Positions 1 through 5,303 of a stretch of 6,066 bases of DNA are shown here, in pieces (position 1 is the stretch's first letter; each line of letters opens with the position of its first letter). The DNA is from Gammaproteobacteria bacterium (GTDB taxonomy: Bacteria > Pseudomonadota > Gammaproteobacteria > UBA6429 > Thiohalophilaceae). The stretch spans positions 1-6,066 of the forward strand of contig JAHEIJ010000146.1 in assembly GCA_024639445.1 (NCBI GenBank). Direction: 5' to 3'. The translations under genes and the position numbers were made by a program. Below the pieces are notes generated by a model, which was not told where the DNA came from, ran no database searches, and saw nothing but the letters and a program-made list of their open reading frames with translations.

Positions 1-1
1 C

Positions 2-442
2 ATTGCCGGAGCGATGATCGGTGGCGAGTTGGGTGACATGCTTCACGCGGCGGGACTCACCGCTTATGCGGGCCCGCCGACGGGCTATGTGCTGACTTTT
101 TCCAATGGCCTTGTTGTTTACCTTTCTGGGGATACTGGTATCACTGCCGAACAGGATAGCGTTGTACGCCAGCATTACCGGGCCAGGCTAGCGGTAATAA
201 ATATTGGTGATACCTTTACCACCGGCCCGAAAGAAGCGGCTTTTGTGATAAATAAGCTGATTAAACCCAATGCGGTGATTGCTTCGCATGCTAACGAAGC
301 GGCAACAAAGAATGGTAAGGTGATACCCGGCACACGCACCGATATCTTTATGCAAGCCACGAAAGTGCCGGTGTATTTACCGTTGAGCGGTAGAACCATG
401 CAGTTCAATCCACAAGGACTTTGCGTATCAGGCTGCCGATAG
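2..442 (+). CDS. Metallo-beta-lactamase-fold metal-dependent hydrolase, C-terminal part (5' end outside window)
   Basis: The frame is open to the left edge (first full codon at base 2) and ends at TAG 440-442, so the N-terminus, including the HxHxDH zinc motif expected of this fold, lies outside the window. What remains shows the later metal-binding elements: YLSGDTG, whose Asp (codon 131-133) would be the bridging metal ligand, then INIGDTFTTGPKEAA, and IASHANEA, whose His (codon 287-289) would be the last ligand. The spacing and the IGDxFTxGPxxA signature resemble the UPF0173/YtkL-like branch of the superfamily (family knowledge). The substrate cannot be told. The visible part has no signal peptide or membrane segment. 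The gene points toward the cyn operon and converges with it across about 775 bases of repeat-rich DNA, so no functional link is implied. The fold is fairly sure; the subfamily is less so. Confidence 0.85.
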   Translation: MAGAMIGGELGDMLHAAGLTAYAGPPTGYVLTFSNGLVVYLSGDTGITAEQDSVVRQHYRARLAVINIGDTFTTGPKEAAFVINKLIKPNAVIASHANEAATKNGKVIPGTRTDIFMQATKVPVYLPLSGRTMQFNPQGLCVSGCR

Positions 443-550
443 GAACATACAGGACAGAACCACGTTTTTACTGGTCGGTCACAAGCGGGGTTCTATCCCC
501 GTGCGCAACATTTGTCCCACAGGGATTTCCGTTGGTCATACGTCCGTGTA

Positions 551-589
551 CGTCGTCCCTGGCGGTCACGCCAGAATGACGACGTTTTT
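551..589 (+). terminator. Palindromic repeat that also forms a rho-independent-like terminator
   Basis: The arms CGTCGTC (551-557) and GACGACG (578-584) pair perfectly. After a small internal loop (C558 against AAT 575-577), CTGGCG (559-564) pairs with CGCCAG (569-574) around a GTCA tetraloop, and five T residues follow (585-589). This is terminator form for the hydrolase gene that ends 108 bases upstream. The same core recurs at 1078-1106 with 26 of 29 bases identical, so the structure is also a dispersed repeat element. Whether it terminates transcription is inference. Confidence 0.6.
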
Positions 590-605
590 AATTCTTACGG
601 TACTT

Positions 606-639
606 AGATTCTTCAGTCACTTCGTTTCTTCAGAATGAC
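606..639. repeat. CATTCTGA-type extragenic repeat
   Basis: On the minus strand this reads GTCATTCTGAAGAAACGAAG and continues TGACTGAAGAATCT. It resembles a widespread class of bacterial intergenic repeats of the form GTCATTCTGA..CGAAG..GAAGAATC (recalled from general knowledge, not searched). The ends are an imperfect inverted repeat (GATTCTTCAG / TTCAGAATGAC). A short remnant, GCAGAATGACAAGG, follows at 654-667. There is no coding potential. Confidence 0.5.
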
Positions 640-685
640 ATAAGGTTTAGGTCGCAGAATGACAAGGTAAGGACTTGATACCGGC

Positions 686-918
686 CTCGGCTTTGGCATC
701 CTGCGTAGCTCTCGACAATTGCTCCTCGGTTCTGGCTTCCTGCTTCACCCTAAATCCTCCATCTCGGCCGCTGTTCCCGACGCGGCTCTAACTCCCCACA
801 TCCCTGTGGGTCGCCTGGAGTCGTGTTCCCGACGCGGCTCTAACTCCCCACATCCCTGTGGGTCGCCTGGAGTCGTGTTCCCGACGCGGCTCTCGGCTCG
901 GGCATCCTGCTTGGCTCT
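686..918. repeat. Degenerate dispersed CTCGGCT..GGCATCCTGC repeats
   Basis: A 27-base motif at 686-712 recurs at 892-918 with 23 of 27 bases identical; the shared core is GGCATCCTGC followed by a GCTCT end. A weaker relative starts at 725 (CTCGGTTCTGGCTTCCTGC). The two best copies flank the 52-bp tandem array, which suggests that the whole block expanded by duplication. Function is unknown. Confidence 0.45.
772..893. repeat. 52-bp tandem direct repeat, about 2.3 copies
   Basis: Units begin with TGTTCCCGACGCGGCTCT at 772, 824 and 876. The first two units are complete and identical; the third stops matching after base 893. Each full unit contains a perfect hairpin, CCCACA-TCCC-TGTGGG (795-810 and 847-862). 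There are no spacers of varying sequence, so it is a short minisatellite and not a CRISPR array. Identity between units points to recent duplication. Confidence 0.85.
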
Positions 919-1032
919 ACCTCGTCCTTCCCTGGACTCGTAACTCCCTACATCTGACCACCATGGACGATGTACATGGAGGCACAAGTGTCGCGGGAGG
1001 CAGGACGCCGGGAGCGACCGGTGGGAATGCAA

Positions 1033-1055
1033 AAGGATTGTATGGAACAATCCTT
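1033..1055. repeat. Perfect 9-bp-stem hairpin
   Basis: AAGGATTGT (1033-1041) and ACAATCCTT (1047-1055) are exact reverse complements around a 5-base loop. No T-run follows on the plus strand (GCCCGG) and only a short AT stretch lies on the other side, so it is a poor terminator. It probably belongs to the repeat complex around it. Confidence 0.5.
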
Positions 1056-1074
1056 GCCCGGTAGGTCGCCTGTG

Positions 1075-1109
1075 CTTCGTCCATGGCGGTCAGGCCGGAA
1101 TGACGAAAG
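1075..1109. repeat. Second, diverged copy of the palindromic extragenic repeat
   Basis: Bases 1078-1106 match 554-582 at 26 of 29 positions. The outer stem is kept (CTTCGTC against GACGAA), while the inner stem has lost some pairs (A-G and G-G mismatches and a G-T wobble). There is no T-run after it, so unlike the copy at 551-589 it would not terminate transcription. Confidence 0.55.
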
Positions 1110-1157
1110 ACCAGAATAACGAGTGGTTCTGCCAGTATGACACAACAAGTCCTAAAC

Positions 1158-1193
1158 AATATCGGTGACAATTTGCAGATCGTCACCGATATT
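1158..1193 (-). terminator. Terminator of the cyn operon (possibly bidirectional)
   Basis: A perfect 12-bp inverted repeat, AATATCGGTGAC (1158-1169) and GTCACCGATATT (1182-1193), encloses a 12-base loop. It begins 26 bases beyond the cynS stop codon. On the minus strand the stem ends in ATATT-GTTT, a modest U-rich tail; on the plus strand it ends in ATTTTATAAA, so it could also stop transcription coming from the repeat region. Confidence 0.75.
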
Positions 1194-1218
1194 TTATAAA
1201 TATGCCGGCTGTTTATGC

Positions 1219-1716
1219 TTACCAGGTTTTGTAGGGCAGGAATTTGCCGTTCATGGTAATCACGACACGATCGCCGGCTGGATTTTCTTCCTTGTCGATT
1301 TGCATCGAAAAATCAATCGCGCTCATGATCCCATCACCGAATTTTTCGTGGATCACTTCTTTGATGGTATCGCCATAGACACCGACGATTTCATAGAAAC
1401 GATAGACTACCGGATCCTGTGGAATATTTTTATCCCAGGCTTTGTGCGGAAACGCCTGCAAGGCAATGTTCACTTCTTCCGGTAAGTCCAGGGTGGTACA
1501 TAATTTGTCTGCCAGGGGTTTGGGCATGCTGTTTTTGCCAAAACAGGCCGAAGTGACCCAGATAACCCCGGCCTCAACCGCATCCGCAATGGCCTGCCAG
1601 GTCATGCCCTTGGCAATCTTGGCGGCGATAATGGCTTCGGTCATTTCTTCCTTGCTCATGGGTGAGCTGGTCATGCTATTGGGGATGGCATTGATACTTT
1701 CAACGGTGGCACTCAT
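1219..1716 (-). CDS. cynS: Cyanase (cyanate hydratase/lyase)
   Basis: This 165-residue cytoplasmic enzyme catalyses the bicarbonate-dependent breakdown of cyanate to carbamate, which decays to ammonia and CO2. The catalytic triad known from E. coli cyanase is visible: Arg106 and Glu109 in DPVVYRFYE and Ser132 in GDGIMSAIDF. The C-terminal half (about 98-165) carries the conserved HEKFGDGI and VITMNGKFLP stretches. Residues 21-90 form the helical DNA-binding-like N-terminal domain that helps build the decamer (family knowledge). At 165 residues it is slightly longer than the 156 of E. coli, because of a roughly 10-20-residue N-terminal tail. Met1 is preferred over Met15 or Met20 because AGGAG lies 6 bases before it (1723-1727). 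It is last in the operon, 49 bases after cynD, and a strong hairpin follows it. Assignment is firm. Confidence 0.97.
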   Translation of the reverse strand: MSATVESINAIPNSMTSSPMSKEEMTEAIIAAKIAKGMTWQAIADAVEAGVIWVTSACFGKNSMPKPLADKLCTTLDLPEEVNIALQAFPHKAWDKNIPQDPVVYRFYEIVGVYGDTIKEVIHEKFGDGIMSAIDFSMQIDKEENPAGDRVVITMNGKFLPYKTW

Positions 1717-1722
1717 ATTTAT

Positions 1723-1727
1723 CTCCT
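1723..1727 (-). promoter_or_regulatory. Ribosome binding site of cynS
   Basis: AGGAG on the minus strand, 6 bases before the ATG at 1716. This fixes the longer start and gives cynS independent translation after the 49-base gap. No promoter is evident in that gap, so transcription is presumably read through from cynD. Confidence 0.8.
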
Positions 1728-1765
1728 GTACATATCAAGTTGTTGCATGTTGATGACAATTTTTC

Positions 1766-2686
1766 CTAGGCAGCATCTTCTTTGCCTGTAAGTGGATACG
1801 TATTTTCCTGCACGGAACCTGTGGCAGGATTGACTTCGGGGGGATAACGCAATCCTGTCACAATGGGTGCATCCACTGTGCGCGTTTCCGGATTGGCGAG
1901 TTCTTTCGAGCGTTTGACCAGGAACTCGACGATATGATTACGAATGGTGTAGTAATGCGGATGATGGATGATGTCCGTCCGATTACGCGGGCGGGGGATA
2001 TCAATCACCACTGACTCGGCGATTTGGGCATAGGGACCGTTGGTCATCAACAGGATGCGATCGGATAGTAAAATGGCTTCATCGACATCATGGGTAATCA
2101 TGAACACAGTTTGGGTTGATTGACTCCAGATTTTTATCAATTCCTCCTGGATCATGCCGCGGGTGAGGGCATCCAGCGCGCCAAACGGTTCATCCAACAA
2201 CAGTAGTTTGGGTTCAATCGCAAAGGCCCGTGCAATACTGACACGTTGCCGCATCCCGCCTGACAGTTGTGAGGGTTTGCGTTGTTCGGCACCTTTAAGG
2301 CCAACCATCTCGATATACTTCATACTGTGATCGAGGACTTGCTGTTTGGTCCAGGTGGGATGACGTGATTTTACCGCGAAGGTGATGTTTTTCAGGGTCG
2401 AGATCCAGGGCAACAGACTGTAGTTTTGAAACACCACGCCCCGATCCAGGCTGGGCCCGGATACTTCCCTGTTATCCATCAGCACCGTCCCGCCCGTGGC
2501 CTGATCCAACCCGGCCAGGATATTGAGGATGGTGGATTTACCACAGCCGGAATGTCCGATAATGCAAACAAACTCACTTTCATTGACCCCGAAGTTAATG
2601 TTGTCAAACACGGTCAATGGTTCACCGCCGCCTGAGGCGGGAAAGGATTTGGTCAGTCCCTGCGCATTAAGAAAATATTGGCTCAT
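1766..2686 (-). CDS. cynD: Cyanate ABC transporter ATP-binding protein (NrtD/TauB/SsuB family)
   Basis: This 306-residue cytoplasmic ATPase powers the importer. All ABC motifs are intact: Walker A GHSGCGKST (44-52), Q-loop Gln87 in VVFQNYSLLPW, signature LSGGMRQR (141-148), Walker B LLLLDEP (161-167) with Glu166, D-loop LDAL (171-174) and switch His199 in ITHD. The sequence type is that of the nitrate/taurine/sulfonate/cyanate import family (family knowledge). Cyanate specificity is inferred from the A-B-D-S gene order shared with cyanobacterial cyn operons. The start is supported by GGAG 7 bases upstream (2694-2697), next to the cynB stop and 4 bases after that gene, so translation is probably coupled. 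After about residue 260 a polar, Pro-rich tail of some 40 residues extends beyond the core; it may be regulatory or without function. Alternative labels would be an NrtD- or SsuB-like ATPase. Confidence 0.92.
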   Translation of the reverse strand: MSQYFLNAQGLTKSFPASGGGEPLTVFDNINFGVNESEFVCIIGHSGCGKSTILNILAGLDQATGGTVLMDNREVSGPSLDRGVVFQNYSLLPWISTLKNITFAVKSRHPTWTKQQVLDHSMKYIEMVGLKGAEQRKPSQLSGGMRQRVSIARAFAIEPKLLLLDEPFGALDALTRGMIQEELIKIWSQSTQTVFMITHDVDEAILLSDRILLMTNGPYAQIAESVVIDIPRPRNRTDIIHHPHYYTIRNHIVEFLVKRSKELANPETRTVDAPIVTGLRYPPEVNPATGSVQENTYPLTGKEDAA

Positions 2687-2690
2687 AAGG

Positions 2691-3518
2691 TTACTCCACG
2701 TACTGCACGAGTTTGGTGGCGCGTGCGAGCAACAGGTCGAGTACCATGCCGACTACACCGATCATCAGGATGGAAAAGACCACAGCGGTCAGATCAAGAT
2801 TATTCCATTCGTTCCAGACGTAATAACCGACCCCGGTACCCCCCACCAACATCTCGGCGGCCACTATCACCAACCAGGCAATACCAATGGAAATACGCAT
2901 GCCGGTGAGAATCGTCGGCGCGGCGGCCAGCAGGATCACCAGAAACGCGGTGCGCAAGCTACCCAGTTCATGCGTACGCGCCACATTGATGTAGTCCTTT
3001 TTCACCGAACTTACCCCAAATGCAGTATTGATGAGCATGGGCCAGATGGAACAGATAAAGATCACAAACACCGAGGAGATTTCGGAGTCTTTAAGGATGA
3101 ACAAGGCCAGCGGCATCCAGGCCAGCGGTGAGATGGGTTTCAAGACTTGGATAAACGGGTCCAGTGCCTTGTGCATGAGTGGCGACATGCCGATCAGAAA
3201 TCCGACGGGAATCGCGACCAGTGCGGCCAGCAGATAACCGGATAGGACGCGCTTCAGGGAATATAATAATTGCAGACCGATGCCTTTATCATTTGGCCCC
3301 TTGTCATAAAAGGGATGACTCAGTTCTTCAATTGCTAACTTGCCAATTTCCGAGGGGTTGGGCACGCGAGCCTGTGGCTCGCTGCCCCCCATCAATATTT
3401 CATACTCGGTCATTGCCTGTTTGGCCTTGGGCGGTTGGTTGGCCAACTCCCAAATCCCCAGGAACATGGTGAGGATCACCAATGACAGCAAGGCAGACCG
3501 CAGATGAATGTTTTGCAT
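2691..3518 (-). CDS. cynB: Cyanate ABC transporter permease (NrtB/SsuC family)
   Basis: This 275-residue inner-membrane protein would form the transport channel as a dimer. Hydrophobic segments are seen near residues 8-25, 91-112, 127-141, 147-166, 190-204, 209-226 and 244-265, which is typical of BPD_transp_1 permeases. The cytoplasmic EAA-like loop that docks on the ATPase is at about 178-209 (VARTHELGSLRTAF then GMRISIGIAW). A hydrophilic stretch at 27-85, carrying the family's RVPNPSEIG motif, separates the first helix from the core and would face the periplasm. The ATG at 3518 lies 2 bases after the cynA stop; GAGGG (3526-3530), inside the cynA end, serves as the ribosome binding site. 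The permease family is certain; the cyanate substrate comes from the neighbours. Confidence 0.92.
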   Translation of the reverse strand: MQNIHLRSALLSLVILTMFLGIWELANQPPKAKQAMTEYEILMGGSEPQARVPNPSEIGKLAIEELSHPFYDKGPNDKGIGLQLLYSLKRVLSGYLLAALVAIPVGFLIGMSPLMHKALDPFIQVLKPISPLAWMPLALFILKDSEISSVFVIFICSIWPMLINTAFGVSSVKKDYINVARTHELGSLRTAFLVILLAAAPTILTGMRISIGIAWLVIVAAEMLVGGTGVGYYVWNEWNNLDLTAVVFSILMIGVVGMVLDLLLARATKLVQYVE

Positions 3519-3520
3519 CC

Positions 3521-4939
3521 TTACGCCCTCGTAATGGCAAAGCTCTTGGCATAGGCATCGGGCTGGGTGTAATCAAACTCCTTGCCCATGATGGTGTATT
3601 TGGCGTAAGTAGACTTGGGTGGTTCATAACCCAGCTCCTGCATGAGCTTGCCGCAATCCGCCGCCAGGTAGACTTCCTCGGCAATGCCCTTGTAATCCAC
3701 ATCGCCTTTAATGTAACCCCAGCGTTTCATCTGGGTGAGGATCCAGACGGCCATGGAATGCCAGGGGAAAGGATCAAAGTCGATGCGATCCGGTACATTC
3801 TGAACGTTGCCTAAACCATCGGCATACCGCCCGGTGAGGACTTGTTCGAGTACGGGCACCGGCTGATTGAGATAGTTCTTGGGCGCGATCGCCTTGGCAA
3901 TGTCCTTGCGGTTGTCCTGATTGGAAGAGAAGTGGGTCGCATCAACAATTGATTTGAACAACGCGCCGTAGGCATTGGGCATTGTTCTGGCAAATTCGGC
4001 GCTGGTGGCAAACGCACAACAGGGATGACCGTCCCAGATGTCTTTGGTCAGCATGTGGATGAAACCAATCTTCTCCCATACCGCGCGCTGATTGAAGGGA
4101 TCGGGTGACAGATAACCGTCGAGGTTACCGGCACGCAAGTTGGCTACCATTTCCGGTGGAGGTACCACGCGGATCTGAATATCCTGATCGGGGTCAATGC
4201 CGTGTTCCGCCACGTAGTAACGCAACAGGAAGTTGTGCATTGAATATTCAAACGGCACGCCAAATTTGAAACCCTTCCACTGTTTCGGATCGCGCTTGTC
4301 TTTGTGCTTGTTATGCAGGGTAATGGCCTGGCCGTTGATATTTTCCACTGCCGGCATGATAAACGGCATGGCGGTGGAGCCGGCGCCCATGCTCATCGCC
4401 AAGGGCATGGGTGTCAGCATGTGTGCCGCGTCATATTCCTTGTTGATGGACTTATCACGTGATACCGCCCAGCCTGCCGTTTTGATGACATCGACATCCA
4501 GACCATATTTCTGGTAGAAGCCCATCGGGTGCGCCATGATGATGGGGGTGGCACAGGTAATGGGTACGAAGCCGACTTTGAGCTTTTTCTTCTCCGGCGG
4601 ACCGAGCTTTTCCTTTACCGCCGCTTTGACCGCATCCAGGGGCAGTACACTACCAAGGATCGAAGCCGCCAGGCCGCCACCGACCAGTTTCATGAAGTGC
4701 CGGCGTGAGAGGTCGTCATGTCCGAAGAGCCCCCGTACCAGGGCACTCTCGACCGCACGATCGATAATGTCTTCGGTGGTCACTGGCTCGGCTGGGCTTT
4801 CAATGTTCGCCTGGCTCGCGGATGCCTCGGTGGAGACCTGGGCCTGGGCTTTCGACGTACACTGATTACAACTACAGCCCATCCCATGGCGCAGATCGCT
4901 ATCCGGACTAAACGGGTCATCTAGACTCTTATTGCTCAT
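3521..4939 (-). CDS. cynA: Cyanate ABC transporter substrate-binding protein, Tat-exported (NrtA/CmpA-like)
   Basis: This 472-residue protein captures the anion in the periplasm and delivers it to CynB. A twin-arginine signal is clear: SRRHFMK (78-84) followed by a hydrophobic stretch (85-102, VGGGLAASILGSVLP). The mature NrtA/CmpA-type domain starts near 119 (KLKVGFVPITCATPIIMAHP) and includes AHMLTPMPLAMSMG (172-185), KFGVPFEYSMHNFLLRYY (225-242) and GNLDGYLSPDPFNQRA (271-286). The region before the twin arginines is unusually long, about 77 residues, and holds a Cys cluster CSCNQC (Cys22, 24 and 27) plus an acidic helix-like stretch (55-75). That cluster could bind a metal or delay export until folding; this is inference. 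The start is supported by AGAGAGGT (4948-4955), 8 bases before the ATG. It is first in the operon. Assignment as cyanate and not nitrate binding rests on linkage to cynS. Confidence 0.92.
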   Translation of the reverse strand: MSNKSLDDPFSPDSDLRHGMGCSCNQCTSKAQAQVSTEASASQANIESPAEPVTTEDIIDRAVESALVRGLFGHDDLSRRHFMKLVGGGLAASILGSVLPLDAVKAAVKEKLGPPEKKKLKVGFVPITCATPIIMAHPMGFYQKYGLDVDVIKTAGWAVSRDKSINKEYDAAHMLTPMPLAMSMGAGSTAMPFIMPAVENINGQAITLHNKHKDKRDPKQWKGFKFGVPFEYSMHNFLLRYYVAEHGIDPDQDIQIRVVPPPEMVANLRAGNLDGYLSPDPFNQRAVWEKIGFIHMLTKDIWDGHPCCAFATSAEFARTMPNAYGALFKSIVDATHFSSNQDNRKDIAKAIAPKNYLNQPVPVLEQVLTGRYADGLGNVQNVPDRIDFDPFPWHSMAVWILTQMKRWGYIKGDVDYKGIAEEVYLAADCGKLMQELGYEPPKSTYAKYTIMGKEFDYTQPDAYAKSFAITRA

Positions 4940-5096
4940 AAACGCTTACCTCTCTGGTTAATTCCCATAAAAACACCTTCTGGTGAACTGGTTGCACTCA
5001 TGTTGTGCGCGATGCCACCGGGTTGGCGCACGCGGTGCAGTGAGTTCCTCATCTATGGATTGCATTCGTATTTCAATACCAATGTCGCCTTCATAA
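4940..5096 (-). promoter_or_regulatory. Structured 5' leader of the cyn operon
   Basis: If transcription starts 12 bases after the -12 element, near 5096, the leader is about 157 nt. It contains nested inverted repeats: outer TGCAC (4993-4997) with GTGCA (5035-5039), inner GTGCGC (5005-5010) with GCGCAC (5026-5031). Nearer the gene there is a small hairpin, CACC-AGAA-GGTG (4985-4974 on the minus strand), followed by five U residues (4973-4969), and then the cynA ribosome binding site (4948-4955). It matches no riboswitch class that I recognise. A 21-codon frame (5001 to 4936) ends by overlapping the cynA ATG. Confidence 0.4.
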
Positions 5097-5106
5097 CCCT
5101 GTTAAG

Positions 5107-5122
5107 AGCAAAGCCCGTACCA
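5107..5122 (-). promoter_or_regulatory. Sigma-54 (-24/-12) promoter of cynABDS
   Basis: The minus strand reads TGGTACG-GGCT-TTGCT, differing from the consensus TGGCACG-N4-TTGCW at one base, with the invariant GG (5121-5120) and GC (5109-5108) at the correct spacing. The predicted start is near 5096, about 157 bases before the cynA ATG. No sigma-70 promoter of similar quality was seen here. Confidence 0.8.
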
Positions 5123-5140
5123 ACACGCTCAAATTGACCC

Positions 5141-5153
5141 TAACTTATTGAAT
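5141..5153 (-). promoter_or_regulatory. Candidate IHF binding site
   Basis: The minus strand ATTCAATAAGTTA matches the IHF consensus WATCAANNNNTTR at all but one defined position. It is centred about 51 bases upstream of the predicted cyn start, between the promoter and the activator dyads, and is flanked by an A-rich tract (5154-5176). This is the usual place for IHF to bend DNA at sigma-54 promoters. The consensus is short, so chance occurrence is possible. Confidence 0.45.
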
Positions 5154-5192
5154 TGGAAAAATTAAAAGTAAAAACAGGTTGCCTGGCAGCAC

Positions 5193-5223
5193 TACGAGTT
5201 CTCGTAATTTACGAAACATCGTA
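5193..5223. promoter_or_regulatory. Paired dyads, candidate enhancer sites for a sigma-54 activator
   Basis: Two matching inverted repeats, TACGA-GTTC-TCGTA (5193-5206) and TACGA-AACA-TCGTA (5210-5223), have identical 5-base arms and differ only in the 4-base spacer. Their centres are 17 bases apart; the second extends to 6-base arms (5209-5224). They lie about 104 and 120 bases upstream of the predicted cyn start and about 75 and 58 upstream of the predicted start of the right-hand gene. A third 5-4-5 dyad with a different sequence, GTAAT-GAGG-ATTAC, overlaps at 5221-5234. Confidence 0.65.
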
Positions 5224-5248
5224 ATGAGGATTACAAAATCTTGTAGTC

Positions 5249-5264
5249 TGGCACGTGGATTGCT
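5249..5264 (+). promoter_or_regulatory. Sigma-54 (-24/-12) promoter of the PAS regulator gene
   Basis: TGGCACG-TGGA-TTGCT is a full match to the sigma-54 consensus, with GG at 5250-5251 and GC at 5262-5263. The predicted start is near 5275, which leaves a 29-base leader before the ATG at 5304. It sits 26 bases to the right of the second TACGA-N4-TCGTA dyad. Confidence 0.85.
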
Positions 5265-5303
5265 CAGTTTATTATGTGGCTTGGCATCAGGCGGGAACCG
5301 ATT

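Larger units (their letters stand above)
443..1157. other. Repeat-rich intergenic region without a credible gene
   Basis: Between the hydrolase stop and the cyn operon terminator no reading frame looks like protein. The frames present run through tandem repeats, give low-complexity Arg/Ser/Pro-rich translations, overlap one another on both strands and lack ribosome binding sites. The stretch holds a palindromic extragenic element with a T-run (551-589), a CATTCTGA-type repeat (606-639), degenerate CTCGGCT repeats (686-918), a 52-bp tandem repeat (772-893), a 9-bp-stem hairpin (1033-1055) and a diverged second copy of the palindromic element (1075-1109). A short stem CGGGG-N6-CCCCG sits at 486-501. 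It appears to be a landing or expansion zone for small non-coding repeats between convergent genes. Confidence 0.75.

Noticed and set aside
772..893. Possible CRISPR array
   Set aside because: The repeats are contiguous with no variable spacers, and no cas gene is present.
745..1050. Minus-strand frame of 101 codons, and overlapping plus-strand frames, in the repeat region
   Set aside because: They run through the 52-bp tandem repeat, overlap each other on both strands, have skewed low-complexity composition and lack ribosome binding sites.
1717..1765. Separate promoter for cynS in the 49-base gap
   Set aside because: No -24/-12 or convincing -35/-10 pair is visible; only the ribosome binding site is.
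2523..3131. Plus-strand frame of 202 codons opposite cynD/cynB
   Set aside because: It is antisense to two clearly conserved transporter genes and its translation (His/Gln/Gly/Asp-rich) resembles no protein family.
4536..4865. Plus-strand frames opposite the 5' end of cynA
   Set aside because: They are antisense shadows of a strongly supported gene, with no ribosome binding site or recognisable domain.
5134..5162. Possible sigma-70 promoter on the plus strand (TTGACC, then AAAAAT after 17 bases)
   Set aside because: The -10 match is poor and lies in an A-rich tract, far from the gene and inside the likely regulatory region; the sigma-54 element is much stronger.
5274..5303. Upstream in-frame ATG (5274) as the start of the PAS protein
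   Set aside because: It lies at the predicted sigma-54 transcription start (about 5275), so it would not be on the transcript, and it has no ribosome binding site; 5304 fits better.
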